Source: Bifidobacterium vansinderenii
GTDB lineage: Bacteria > Actinomycetota > Actinomycetes > Actinomycetales > Bifidobacteriaceae
Direction: 5' to 3'
Assembly: GCF_002234915.1 (NCBI RefSeq)
Contig: NZ_NEWD01000004.1
Span: 62,001 to 126,000 of the forward strand
Length of the DNA: 64,000 bases
Shown here: positions 56,252 to 64,000 of the stretch, piece after piece
Layout: every line of letters begins with the position of its first letter
How positions within the stretch are numbered: the stretch's first letter is position 1
The notes under the pieces: generated by a model
What the model was told of the DNA's origin: nothing
Seen by the model: only the letters and a program-made list of their open reading frames with translations
The model's database searches: none
Program-made: the position numbers and the translations under genes

Positions 56252-57010
56252 ATGCGACACTGTTCAGCGCTCATCAGTATCGGGATATGCATAGCACTGT
56301 TATCGGGATGCGGCAATTCCCAACAGCAAGACGAGCAGTTCATTGAGGGAGGGGAATCAAGCAAAAGCGACTATCAGACGATCGTGAACGAGATCATGAG
56401 TGATAAAAAGGTGACGACCGCGGAGGCGCAGCAGTCTGCGGAGTCGTATGTTCAATGCCTGACCGAGGCCGGGCTGAGTGGGAAGTATCACTATGACCCC
56501 GCAACCGACTATTGGATTCTCATCGGCGATGGCGAAATCTCATACGACAGCCCCGACTTCCGATATATGGATCTGGATCCCAGCACCGCAGCGGGGAAGA
56601 AGCTTTCCGAGAAGATCCAGGCAACCTATAGCAAGAAGAAAGGTTCCTGCGATGCTGTCTTCAATCCCATATCCACGTATCTGGAGAGTCACGCCGATTG
56701 GGATAGTTTGGCGAAAAACCAGTACGAGGCTACGGTGGATTGCATCATCGGACGCGTTCCGTCCCTGAATAACGCAATCGATGATTCCTGGCCACATGAC
56801 AGCGATGGTCTGAGCAAACTCAGCGAACTCATCTCTTCGCATGAGAAGGATCTTTCCTCAGAGGATCAGACTGCACTCACCAATTGTCAGACGTACTACA
56901 CGACGGCACCGGAGACCTTCGGCGTCGCATCCAAACCATTGGATCAGCTCACCGAGCAGGAGCGCAAGGAACTGATAGCCAAAGGGCAGCTGTCGGAACA
57001 GTCTCAATGA
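56252..57010 (+). CDS. Secreted lipoprotein of unknown function
   Basis: This 252-residue protein has a lipoprotein signal peptide: MRHCSALISIGICIALLSGC with the lipobox LSGC, so the Cys at residue 20 is lipidated and the protein faces outside. The mature part is soluble and acidic with AQQSAESYVQCLTEAGL and paired cysteines (in YVQCL, GSCDAV, VDCI, TNCQ), perhaps forming disulfides. ATG 56252 follows AAAGG. A run of nine C at 56201-56209 lies in the leader. It is followed by a peptidoglycan-binding adaptor, ATPase and permease, so it may be the substrate-interacting part of that ABC system. I do not recognise its family. Confidence 0.75.
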   Translation: MRHCSALISIGICIALLSGCGNSQQQDEQFIEGGESSKSDYQTIVNEIMSDKKVTTAEAQQSAESYVQCLTEAGLSGKYHYDPATDYWILIGDGEISYDSPDFRYMDLDPSTAAGKKLSEKIQATYSKKKGSCDAVFNPISTYLESHADWDSLAKNQYEATVDCIIGRVPSLNNAIDDSWPHDSDGLSKLSELISSHEKDLSSEDQTALTNCQTYYTTAPETFGVASKPLDQLTEQERKELIAKGQLSEQSQ

Positions 57011-57065
57011 CGCAGCAGTCGTCTGAATACCGACGAAAAACCGACGGCGAAAGGGGATTGACGTA

Positions 57066-58130
57066 ATGAAGCGTGTGGTGTCGTGGCTGATCATCGTGGT
57101 GCTGGCGGTGGTGCCACTGGTAGGGGTGGGCGTGTTCTCTTGGGTGCAGGCGCGGGATCCTGAGGAACTGGCGCCGAAACCCACGGCGGTTCTTCAGAAG
57201 CCGACGACCATCACCGACGACGGCTCGGTGAACGCCACGATCACCGCCACCTATAGGCAGGGCACGGCCGTGCTCGCACCGGCATGGCAGGAAACGGTCA
57301 CCGGCGTGTCCGTTGCGCCCGGCGCCACCGTGTCCACTGGAACCGAACTGTTGAAAGTCGATGGCGTGGCGCGCCTGGCTGCGGCGAGCGCGTCCCCGTT
57401 CTACCGGTCGCTGACGGTGAATGACAAAGGCGAGGACGTACGTGATCTGGAGTCGGTGCTGCAGACGTTGGGATATTTCAAACGCAAGCCGAATACGGTG
57501 TTCGATGATGCCACGCGTGTTGCGGTGATCGCGTTGGAGAAGCGTATTGGAGTCGCCAATCCGTCTGGAGTGTTCGATCCGGGTTGGCTGGTGTGGCTTC
57601 CGGCGGATCAGTTGACGGTCGGTTCGGTGAACGTGCAGGTGAATCAGCAGGCGCCGGCTGCGGGGGAGACGGTGTTCGTTTCGGCTTCGTCGTTGGATGC
57701 GATCAGTACGTCCACCGCCGGTGGGGCGTTCGCGTTCAACGGCACGTATGTGTTGAGCCAGCATGGGCAGGATGTAGCCACGGTGAGCAGGGCTGAGGAT
57801 GTGAATCAGGATCTGCTGGGCCGTTTGCAGGCGGACGATTCGTCGAATGCCGATGCGAGGCAGTATCAGGTGTCGTTGCGGTATGAGCAGCCGGTTCAGG
57901 CGCTGTCGGTGCCGTCCGCCGCCGTGCTGACCGATAAGAGCGGTGGCAGTACTTGCGTGTATGGCAAGTATTCGTCGAAGGATGCGAAGTATCGTGCCGT
58001 TGCGGTGACAGTGACCAGTGGCACGTTGGGGAAGACGCATGTGCAGTATGCGGATGATCTGGCGGACTTCTATGTGCTTGCCGATCCATTGACGATCATG
58101 GGGGAAGGCGCGCAATGCCCATCGAAATGA
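57066..58130 (+). CDS. Peptidoglycan-binding membrane-fusion-type adaptor
   Basis: This 354-residue protein has an N-terminal membrane anchor (residues about 5-27) and then a lipoyl/HlyD-like part (AVLAPAWQETVTGVSVAPGATVSTGTELLKVDGV). A peptidoglycan-binding domain follows (RSLTVNDKGEDVRDLESVLQTLGYF...RVAVIALEKRIG, about 115-160), then a C-terminal beta domain. This combination is typical of Actinobacterial adaptors paired with MacB-like ABC exporters. ATG 57066 is 55 bp after the lipoprotein stop. The end overlaps the ATPase gene by 16 bases. Third positions are G+T rich. Confidence 0.82.
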   Translation: MKRVVSWLIIVVLAVVPLVGVGVFSWVQARDPEELAPKPTAVLQKPTTITDDGSVNATITATYRQGTAVLAPAWQETVTGVSVAPGATVSTGTELLKVDGVARLAAASASPFYRSLTVNDKGEDVRDLESVLQTLGYFKRKPNTVFDDATRVAVIALEKRIGVANPSGVFDPGWLVWLPADQLTVGSVNVQVNQQAPAAGETVFVSASSLDAISTSTAGGAFAFNGTYVLSQHGQDVATVSRAEDVNQDLLGRLQADDSSNADARQYQVSLRYEQPVQALSVPSAAVLTDKSGGSTCVYGKYSSKDAKYRAVAVTVTSGTLGKTHVQYADDLADFYVLADPLTIMGEGAQCPSK

Positions 58131-58795
58131 TTGATGTGCGCTTCCGGTATTCGTCACAGGGCCCGGCGGTGCTGGACGGGGTGACGTTGACGATTCCGGA
58201 TGGTCAGATGATCGCGTTGGTCGGCCCGTCCGGGTCGGGCAAGACGACGTTGCTGCAGATCATCGGTGGCATTCTGAAGCCGAGTGACGGTATGGTTCGT
58301 TGCGATACGCCGGTCGGTCGCATGCGGTGGATCTTTCAGACGCCGATACTGCTGGCACGGCAGACGGTTCGGCAGAACATCGACATCGCGATCAGCACCG
58401 CGCCCTGGAATGCGCGGACCCGTGAGGCCCGTGTGGGGGAGATGCTTGCCGATGTGGGTCTGGATGGCTATGCCGATCATCGGGTCAACACGTTGTCGGG
58501 CGGTCAGCAGCAGCGTGTGCAGATCGCCCGCGCCTTGGCGTGCCGACCTCCGGTGGTGCTGGCCGATGAGCCGACTGGCCAGTTGGATCATGCGACCACC
58601 ACGTTGGTGATGAATGCGATCGCGAAGGCGCGTGACCATGGCACGACGATGGTGCTCGTGACGCATGACGAGTATGTGGCCTCGTATTGCGAGCGCGTTG
58701 TTCGTCTGGAGGACGGGCGGATTCATTCCGTCAAGGATGGGGATGCGCGTCGGATGGATGACTGCGACATGGTGGTAGGAGCCTCCGATGAGTAG
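58115..58795 (+). CDS. ABC transporter ATP-binding protein, MacB/LolD type
   Basis: This 226-residue ATPase energises a MacB-like system. It has Walker A GPSGSGKTTL (about 34-43), the Q-loop IFQTPILLAR, the signature LSGGQQQRVQIARAL (about 129-143), Walker B VVLADEPTGQLD and the H-loop VTHDEYVASYC. ATG 58115 follows GGAAGG with six-base spacing; ATG 58127 in the same frame overlaps the adaptor stop. The adaptor and permease flank it. All ATPase motifs are intact even though the permease is broken. Confidence 0.92.
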   Translation: MPIEMIDVRFRYSSQGPAVLDGVTLTIPDGQMIALVGPSGSGKTTLLQIIGGILKPSDGMVRCDTPVGRMRWIFQTPILLARQTVRQNIDIAISTAPWNARTREARVGEMLADVGLDGYADHRVNTLSGGQQQRVQIARALACRPPVVLADEPTGQLDHATTTLVMNAIAKARDHGTTMVLVTHDEYVASYCERVVRLEDGRIHSVKDGDARRMDDCDMVVGASDE

Positions 58796-59968
58796 TGTGC
58801 ATAACAATCGTGGAAAGCATGGTCGGCGCCGTGCTTGGAACGATGATGTACGGCGAAATATTACTAAACAACATGATGTTGAGTGGTCGTTTCGTGTGGT
58901 GCTGCGTCAGGTTGGACGGACGTTGGCCGCGCAACGGCTGATGGCGTTGCTGCTGGTGGCTGCCGTGGCCGTGATTGCGGGTGCGTGCGTGGTTCTTGAC
59001 GCTTCGTCACGTCATGAGATCATGGCTGAACACGATCAGGCGGTCTCGGCCGGGCTGAACGTGTATCGCGCGCATGCCGCGGGCGATGATGGTACCGGAC
59101 GGATCAGTGCCGCGTCGTGCGCGTCGTTGAATACGAATCCGTCGGTGAATGCGGCGGCCGGGTGTTCGGTTCTCGGGCGGCGACGATCGTCAAGGCTCCC
59201 GGGCAGCGTTTCTCCTATGTTCCCATGGTCGGCAACATCACTCGAATCCTGTCGGTGGGCAACGCGCCCGATTACGGCGAAGGCGTCTTCATCGAACGTC
59301 AGACGGCCGCGGGGATCGGTATATCCGACGGGGACAATGTGCGGATCAGGATGGACGACGGCGCCGTCGAGACCGCGACGGCGCATGTTGTCGAGGCGGA
59401 ACGCGGTTTCGCGGACACCCCAAGGCTGTGGTCGTATGCGGCGCCGCAGGGCAGTCTCACCGACTGCTATGTGGAGTTCGTTCCCGGTGCGATGACGGAT
59501 GACGAGCAGGCGGTGGGATGGCTGTCGGCGGCGTTGGATGACGGACGGTCCACCGTATCGGTCACGTCGATGACGCAGTCCGATGCCGGCAGGCTGCTCG
59601 ACCGGTACATGTCTCGCCCCACCCGGTTCCTGTGGGCGGCGGGCGGTGTGATGTCGTTCCTGCTCCTGTTTCTGCCGATGGTGTTCCGTCGTCATGAGTT
59701 CGCCCTGTACCGCAGTCTCGGCGCGGGGCGGAATCCCACGGCGCTGATTTACATCGTGGCGAACATGCTGCTGACGGCGATCGGCCATGGCATCGGCCTG
59801 GCGTGGGCAGTGCTGATTCTGGTCTGGACGCAACGCACGATCTTCGAACCGGTGGAATCGGTCATGTTCGCGGCGGCATCGGCGCTGACTTGTGTGACCT
59901 TGCTCACACTAGGGTGCGTAGTGTTGTCCCGCGGCAGCATGGCCGCCTATATCCATCGGCAGCTCTGA
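58788..59968 (+). pseudogene. FtsX-like ABC permease, frameshifted
   Basis: Frame one (58788 to about 59162) encodes the N-terminal part with a membrane helix (LMALLLVAAVAVIAGACVVLD) and the start of an external domain. Frame two (about 59162 to 59968) encodes the remaining external domain (RAATIVKAPGQRFSYVPMVGNITRIL) and three C-terminal helices ([63 protein letters not shown]), the FtsX topology. Restoring one G in the GGG at 59160-59162 gives an uninterrupted roughly 393-residue protein (NAAAGVFGSRAATI). The ATG overlaps the ATPase stop. The break may be decay or a sequencing error. Confidence 0.85.
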
Positions 59969-60101
59969 GTGCGATTCCAACGATTGCGCACGCTCACACG
60001 AGGCATGGCGATTGTCTCCGACGGCGCATACAGTTGCATCGTCAAGTTCAGTCCAGGCCTGCACATTAGTAACGCGGACCCCCGATAGCAAAGGACATAC
60101 C

Positions 60102-62135
60102 ATGGCGCAAGCTACCATCTCCATCACGGTTGACGATGAGGCGAAGGAGGTGGAAGCAACCACCACCGGCGTCGAACTGTTCGCCGACGACAAGAACATC
60201 ATCGCCGTGCGTCTGAACGGCGAGCTGCGTGACCTGTACACGCCGCTGCATGACGGCGACAAGGTCGAGCCCGTCGCACTGGATAGCGAGGACGGTCTGG
60301 CGATCATGCGCCACTCCGCCACCCATGTGATGGCGCAGGCCGTGCAGCAGATCCGCCCCGAGGCCAAGCTCGGCATCGGTCCGGTGATCAAGAACGGCTT
60401 CTACTACGACTTCGATGTGGACGAGCCGTTCACCCCGGCCGATCTCAAGGAGATCGAGAAGCGCATGCAGCGCATCATCAAGTCCGGTCAGACCTTCCGC
60501 CGTCGCGCGGTCACCGAAGAGGAGGCCCTCGAGGAGGAGAAGGACCAGCCGTACAAGATCGAGCTGATCAAGGACAAGGAGGCGCATCTCGACCCGGAGG
60601 CGGCCACCGAGGTGAGCGAGTCCGAGCTGAGCTTCTACGACAACGTGGACCATGACGGCAACGTGGTGTGGAAGGACCTGTGCCGCGGACCGCACCTGCC
60701 CAACACCCGCTTCATTAAGGCGTTCAAGCTGGAGCGCAGCGCCGCCGCCTACTGGCGTGGCAGCGAGAAGAACCCGATGCTGCAGCGCATCTACGGTGTG
60801 GCCTTCTTCACCAAGGAGGCACTGAAGGACTATCAGGCCAAGCTGGAGGAGGCCGCCAAGCGCGATCACCGCAAGCTCGGCCAGGAGATGGACCTGTTCT
60901 CCTTCCCGGATGAGATCGGACCGGGTCTGGCCGTGTTCCACCCCAAGGGCGCCGCGATCATCAACGCTATGGAGGACTACTCGCGCGAGCAGCACCGCAA
61001 GCACCACTACAGCTTCGTGCAGACCCCGCACATCACCAAGGGCGGCCTGTATGAGACCTCCGGCCACCTGCAGTGGTACAAGGACGGCATGTACCCGCCG
61101 ATGCGCCTCGACGAGGAGCGCGACGAGGACGGCAACGTCACTAAGCAGGGCTTCGACTACTACCTCAAGCCGATGAACTGCCCGATGCACAACCTGATCT
61201 TCAAGTCCCGTCAGCGCAGCTACAAGGAGCTGCCGCTGCGCCTCTTCGAGTTCGGCACCGTCTACCGTTACGAGAAGTCCGGCGAGGTGCACGGCCTGAC
61301 CCGCGTGCGTGGCCTGACCCAGGACGACTCCCACATCTACTGCACCCGCGAGCAGATGAAGGACGAGCTCAAGAGCCTGCTGAACTTCGTGCTCGGCCTG
61401 CTCAAGGACTTCGGTCTCAACGACTTCTACCTGGAGCTGTCCACCAAGGACGAGCACAAGTTCGTCGGCTCGGACGAGATCTGGGAGGAAGCCACCAACA
61501 CGCTGGCCGAGGTGGCCAAGGAGTCCGGCCTCGAACTCGTGGCCGATCCGGGCGGCGCCGCCTTCTACGGCCCGAAGATCTCCGTGCAGGCTCGTGACGC
61601 CATCGGCCGCACCTGGCAGGTCTCCACGATCCAGCTGGACTTCAACCTGCCCGAGCGTTTCAAGCTCGAGTACATCGCGAAGGACGGCACGCACCAGCGT
61701 CCGGTGATGATTCACCGCGCGCTGTTCGGCTCCATCGAGCGCTTCTTCGCCATCCTGCTCGAGCACTACGCCGGCGCGTTCCCGGCATGGCTCGCCCCCG
61801 TGCAGGTGACCGGCATCCCGGTGGCCGACGAGTTCGCCCCGCATCTGGAGAAGTTCATCCACGAACTGGAGGACAACATGGTGCGCTGCGAGATCGACTC
61901 CTCCGACGACCGCTTCGGCAAGAAGATCCGCAACGCCTCCAAGTCCAAGGTGCCGTTCACGCTCATCGTGGGCGAGGACGACATGAACAAGAACGCGGTG
62001 AGCTTCCGCTTCCGCGACGGCAGCCAGCTCAACGGCGTTCCGGTGGATCAGGCCAAGGCCTCGATCCTCAAGGTGATCGCCAAGCGCGTGCAGGTCAACT
62101 CCGCCGACGACTTCGCCGCGGCGACCGAGGACTGA
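60102..62135 (+). CDS. thrS: Threonyl-tRNA synthetase
   Basis: ThrRS charges tRNA-Thr. The 677-residue protein has an N-terminal TGS domain (about 1-65), an editing domain with [15 protein letters not shown] (about 70-85) and YYDFD, and a class II catalytic core. The zinc Cys is in PMNCPMHN near 365, motif 2 is [18 protein letters not shown] and motif 3 [17 protein letters not shown]. The anticodon-binding domain follows ([14 protein letters not shown]). ATG 60102 follows AAAGGA. Bifidobacterial codon bias is strong. Length and motifs are normal. Confidence 0.97.
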   Translation: MAQATISITVDDEAKEVEATTTGVELFADDKNIIAVRLNGELRDLYTPLHDGDKVEPVALDSEDGLAIMRHSATHVMAQAVQQIRPEAKLGIGPVIKNGFYYDFDVDEPFTPADLKEIEKRMQRIIKSGQTFRRRAVTEEEALEEEKDQPYKIELIKDKEAHLDPEAATEVSESELSFYDNVDHDGNVVWKDLCRGPHLPNTRFIKAFKLERSAAAYWRGSEKNPMLQRIYGVAFFTKEALKDYQAKLEEAAKRDHRKLGQEMDLFSFPDEIGPGLAVFHPKGAAIINAMEDYSREQHRKHHYSFVQTPHITKGGLYETSGHLQWYKDGMYPPMRLDEERDEDGNVTKQGFDYYLKPMNCPMHNLIFKSRQRSYKELPLRLFEFGTVYRYEKSGEVHGLTRVRGLTQDDSHIYCTREQMKDELKSLLNFVLGLLKDFGLNDFYLELSTKDEHKFVGSDEIWEEATNTLAEVAKESGLELVADPGGAAFYGPKISVQARDAIGRTWQVSTIQLDFNLPERFKLEYIAKDGTHQRPVMIHRALFGSIERFFAILLEHYAGAFPAWLAPVQVTGIPVADEFAPHLEKFIHELEDNMVRCEIDSSDDRFGKKIRNASKSKVPFTLIVGEDDMNKNAVSFRFRDGSQLNGVPVDQAKASILKVIAKRVQVNSADDFAAATED

Positions 62136-62282
62136 TTCCCTTGCATTCCAAGCCGGTCCACGACCGGCAGCCGGCGATGCCGGGCTCGAGAACGATATGA
62201 TCATGCGTTCCAAAGCCCGGCATTGTCGGCATACCACCATAAAATCGCACTGTTTAACCATTCATAATTCCTTAGGAGAGTC

Positions 62283-63038
62283 ATGTCAGGACATTCCAAG
62301 TGGGCGACTACGAAGCACAAGAAGGCGGCCATCGACGCCAAGCGTGGCAAGCTCTTCGCCAAGCTCATCAAGAACATCGAGATCGCGGCCCGTCAGGGCG
62401 GCGGTGACCCGAACGGCAACCCGGCCCTGTACGACGCCATCGTCAAGGCCAAGAAGAACTCCATGCCGGCCGACAACATCAAGCGTGCCGTCAAGCGTGG
62501 TTCCGGTGAGGAAGCCGGCGGCGCCAACTACGAGGACATCGTCTACGAGGGCTATGCTCCCGGCGGCGTTGGCCTGATCATCGAATGCCTGACCGACAAC
62601 CGCAACCGTGCGGCCGCCGACGTGCGTTCCACCCTGTCCAAGAACGGCGGCTCCCTGGCTGAGAACGGCTCCGTGAGCTTCAACTTCGAGCGCAAGGGCC
62701 TCATCGAGGTCCCGGCCGAGGGCGTGGACTTCGACAACCTGTTCGAGATCGCCGCCGAGGCCGGTGCCGAGGACGTGACCGAGGACGGCGACGTGTTCAC
62801 CGTCACCACCAGCCCGAGCGACCTGATCCCCGTTCGCAAGGCCCTGCAGGACGCCGGTATCGACTACGATTCCGCCGAGACCGCCATGGTCGCCCAGAAC
62901 GAGATCGAGCTCGACCTCGAAGGCGCCCGCAAGGTGTCCAAGCTTATCGACGCCCTCGACGACCTCGACGACGTGCAGAACATCTACAGCACGTGGAAGG
63001 CCACCGACGAGATCATGGCCCAGCTGGACGAGGAGTAG
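62283..63038 (+). CDS. yebC: YebC/PmpR family protein (TACO1 family)
   Basis: This 251-residue protein matches the YebC/TACO1 family: [43 protein letters not shown] (1-43) is the near-invariant start. [30 protein letters not shown] and a C-terminal domain (about 80-240) follow. YebC proteins are annotated as transcription regulators, and some relatives promote translation of difficult stretches on the ribosome. ATG 62283 follows TTAGGAG. It is followed by ruvC, the usual context in Actinobacteria. Confidence 0.96.
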   Translation: MSGHSKWATTKHKKAAIDAKRGKLFAKLIKNIEIAARQGGGDPNGNPALYDAIVKAKKNSMPADNIKRAVKRGSGEEAGGANYEDIVYEGYAPGGVGLIIECLTDNRNRAAADVRSTLSKNGGSLAENGSVSFNFERKGLIEVPAEGVDFDNLFEIAAEAGAEDVTEDGDVFTVTTSPSDLIPVRKALQDAGIDYDSAETAMVAQNEIELDLEGARKVSKLIDALDDLDDVQNIYSTWKATDEIMAQLDEE

Positions 63039-63074
63039 TCCAACACTCCAGCAAACTACCAAGGAATTCATTTC

Positions 63075-63659
63075 ATGATCATTCTTGGAGTCGACCCCGG
63101 ACTCACCAGGTGCGGAGTCGGCGTTGTGGAAGCCGGCGCATCCCGCCGGCTTTCCTTTATTCACGTCGATGTCGTCCGCTCCGATCCGCACGAATCGCAG
63201 GATCTTCGCCTGCTCACGATATACCGGGGACTATGCGCAAAGCTCGACGAGTTCATCCCCGATGCGGTATCGATCGAACGAGTCTTCGCCCAGTCCAACC
63301 GCAACACCGTGCTCGGCACCGCCCAAGCGGCCGGAGTGGCCATGCTGGCGGCGGCGCAACGCGGCATTCCCGTGGCTCTGCACACGCCGACCGAGGCGAA
63401 ACTGGCCATCACCGGCAACGGCCAGGCGCAGAAGATCCAGGTCGAGCGCATGGTCACTCGCATTCTCAATCTCAACACGATGCCCACGCCGGCGGACGCG
63501 GCCGACGCCTTGGCACTGGCCATATGCCATGCCCTGCGTCCATCGGGAGCCCTGCAGGGTGGCGAGCGCGAGCAGCATCTCACCCAGGCTCAACGACAGT
63601 GGGCCGAGGCGACGCGCAAGGCGAACCGCGGGGGCAACATGCTCCATCGCGGCATGTAG
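63075..63659 (+). CDS. ruvC: Holliday junction endonuclease RuvC
   Basis: RuvC cuts Holliday junctions made by RecA and RuvAB. The 194-residue protein has the four acidic catalytic residues: Asp in [15 protein letters not shown] (residue 7), Glu in [22 protein letters not shown] (about 70), and the two C-terminal aspartates in [16 protein letters not shown]. The basic [19 protein letters not shown] tail is an extension. The start ATG 63075 follows AAGGAA. It is followed by a separate promoter and ruvA. Confidence 0.95.
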   Translation: MIILGVDPGLTRCGVGVVEAGASRRLSFIHVDVVRSDPHESQDLRLLTIYRGLCAKLDEFIPDAVSIERVFAQSNRNTVLGTAQAAGVAMLAAAQRGIPVALHTPTEAKLAITGNGQAQKIQVERMVTRILNLNTMPTPADAADALALAICHALRPSGALQGGEREQHLTQAQRQWAEATRKANRGGNMLHRGM

Positions 63660-63666
63660 GGGTATG

Positions 63667-63695
63667 TGGACATAGGTTCCACCTTCCGCTACAAT
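63667..63695 (+). promoter_or_regulatory. ruvA promoter
   Basis: TGGACA (63667-63672), a 17-bp spacer and TACAAT (63690-63695) form a good sigma-A promoter 45 bp before the ruvA start. The LexA box begins two bases after the -10, over the start site. Confidence 0.75.
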
Positions 63696-63696
63696 A

Positions 63697-63710
63697 CGAA
63701 CAGATGTTCG
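63697..63710. promoter_or_regulatory. LexA (SOS) box upstream of ruvA
   Basis: CGAAC-AGAT-GTTCG is a perfect palindromic match to the Gram-positive LexA box GAAC-N4-GTTC with C and G flanks. It lies just downstream of a -10 and 30 bp before the ruvA start. RuvAB is an SOS function in other bacteria. Confidence 0.85.
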
Positions 63711-63739
63711 AAATCTATGTTGGGAAAACGAGGTAGCCA

Positions 63740-64000
63740 ATGATCGCAAGCCTGAGTGGCACGATTGCGGCGGTCATGAAGGACGCCGCAATCATCGAAG
63801 TGGGGGGAGTGGGCTACGAGGTCCGCATGCCCGGCAGTGATCTGGCCTCCATGCATATCGGTCAGAAGACGACCGTCTTCACCCGTATGACCGTCTCACA
63901 GGATGCCATCGCCCTGTATGGATTCCTGTCCAAGACCGCCAAGGATCTGTTCCTCAGCCTGCAGAAGGTCAGCGGCGTGGGGCCGAAGGTGGCTCTGTCC
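63740..64000 (+). CDS. ruvA: Holliday junction branch-migration subunit RuvA (partial)
   Basis: The first 87 codons run to the window edge. They encode the OB-fold N-terminal domain, MIASLSGTIAAVMKDAAIIEVGGVGYEVRMP, and the start of the first helix-hairpin-helix, FLSLQKVSGVGPKVALS. RuvA binds the junction and recruits RuvB. ATG 63740 follows GAGGTAG. The gene has its own SOS-regulated promoter within the intergenic region after ruvC. Confidence 0.93.
   Translation, partial: MIASLSGTIAAVMKDAAIIEVGGVGYEVRMPGSDLASMHIGQKTTVFTRMTVSQDAIALYGFLSKTAKDLFLSLQKVSGVGPKVALS

Noticed and set aside
60066-62261. A 731-codon minus-strand frame opposite thrS
   Set aside because: Antisense shadow of thrS; composition is Leu/Val/His/Gly rich and follows the complementary codon positions.

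Overview
The window looks like a chromosomal segment of a Bifidobacterium. It is high in G+C and has no mobile-element genes. It carries Actinobacterium-style housekeeping blocks: uvrA-uvrC-aroE-rapZ-whiA, pgk-tpiA-secG, transketolase with transaldolase (the enzymes that feed the bifid shunt), hrcA-dnaJ, uppP, thrS and yebC-ruvC-ruvA. The genus is inferred from gene content and order; no database was searched.

Layout. 1-2640: a sugar-type ABC ATPase, a membrane protein and a DUF2316 protein, in a stretch with strong A+C bias on the + strand whichever way the genes point. 2787-4273: a holin-like membrane protein, then a small winged-helix regulator with a four-helix membrane partner and a palindromic operator candidate. 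4382-11423: a complete four-gene Wadjet locus (jetA-jetB-jetC-jetD), an SMC-like anti-plasmid system whose jetB appears frameshifted near its 3' end, followed by a convergent acidic protein of unknown function. 12718-15632: a cation diffusion facilitator and an ABC-F ATPase. 15846-18707: a short-chain dehydrogenase and an Old Yellow Enzyme, divergent from a TetR regulator, with a clear inverted-repeat operator between them. 18838-22815: two sugar O-acetyltransferases (the first broken by a G-run frameshift), then an RpiR regulator, a KdsC-like phosphatase and a MATE exporter in one overlapping operon. 22987-26074: a zincin and cstA-ybdD.

26247-38502 is a housekeeping run. uvrA has a perfect LexA-type box in its leader and is followed by uvrC, aroE, rapZ, whiA, pgk, tpiA, secG and a Cof-type phosphatase. 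38895-41218 holds an AlaA-type aminotransferase fused to an N-terminal XRE domain, with an internal start that could release the bare enzyme, and then a degraded second aminotransferase. 41247-46023 (minus) is an ABC exporter with two permeases plus a NarL-type two-component system, resembling a lantibiotic-immunity module but without any lantibiotic gene. 46255-49551 carries transaldolase and transketolase. 49774-52197 is the CIRCE-hrcA-dnaJ stress operon.

52311-56138 carries a fructosamine-kinase-like gene, uppP, a PAC2 protein and a seven-gene tRNA operon (three Gly-GCC, two Val-GAC, one Val-CAC, one Cys). 56252-59968 encodes a lipoprotein, a peptidoglycan-binding adaptor, an ABC ATPase and a frameshifted FtsX-like permease. 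The window ends with thrS, yebC, ruvC and the start of ruvA, which has its own promoter overlapped by a LexA box.

Three genes (jetB, the first acetyltransferase and the ABC permease) are each interrupted by what looks like a single-base indel, placed at a G run in two of them and near a short G-rich stretch in jetB. This could be true decay, phase variation or sequence error; only reads can decide. No CRISPR array, insertion sequence, prophage or rRNA gene was seen.
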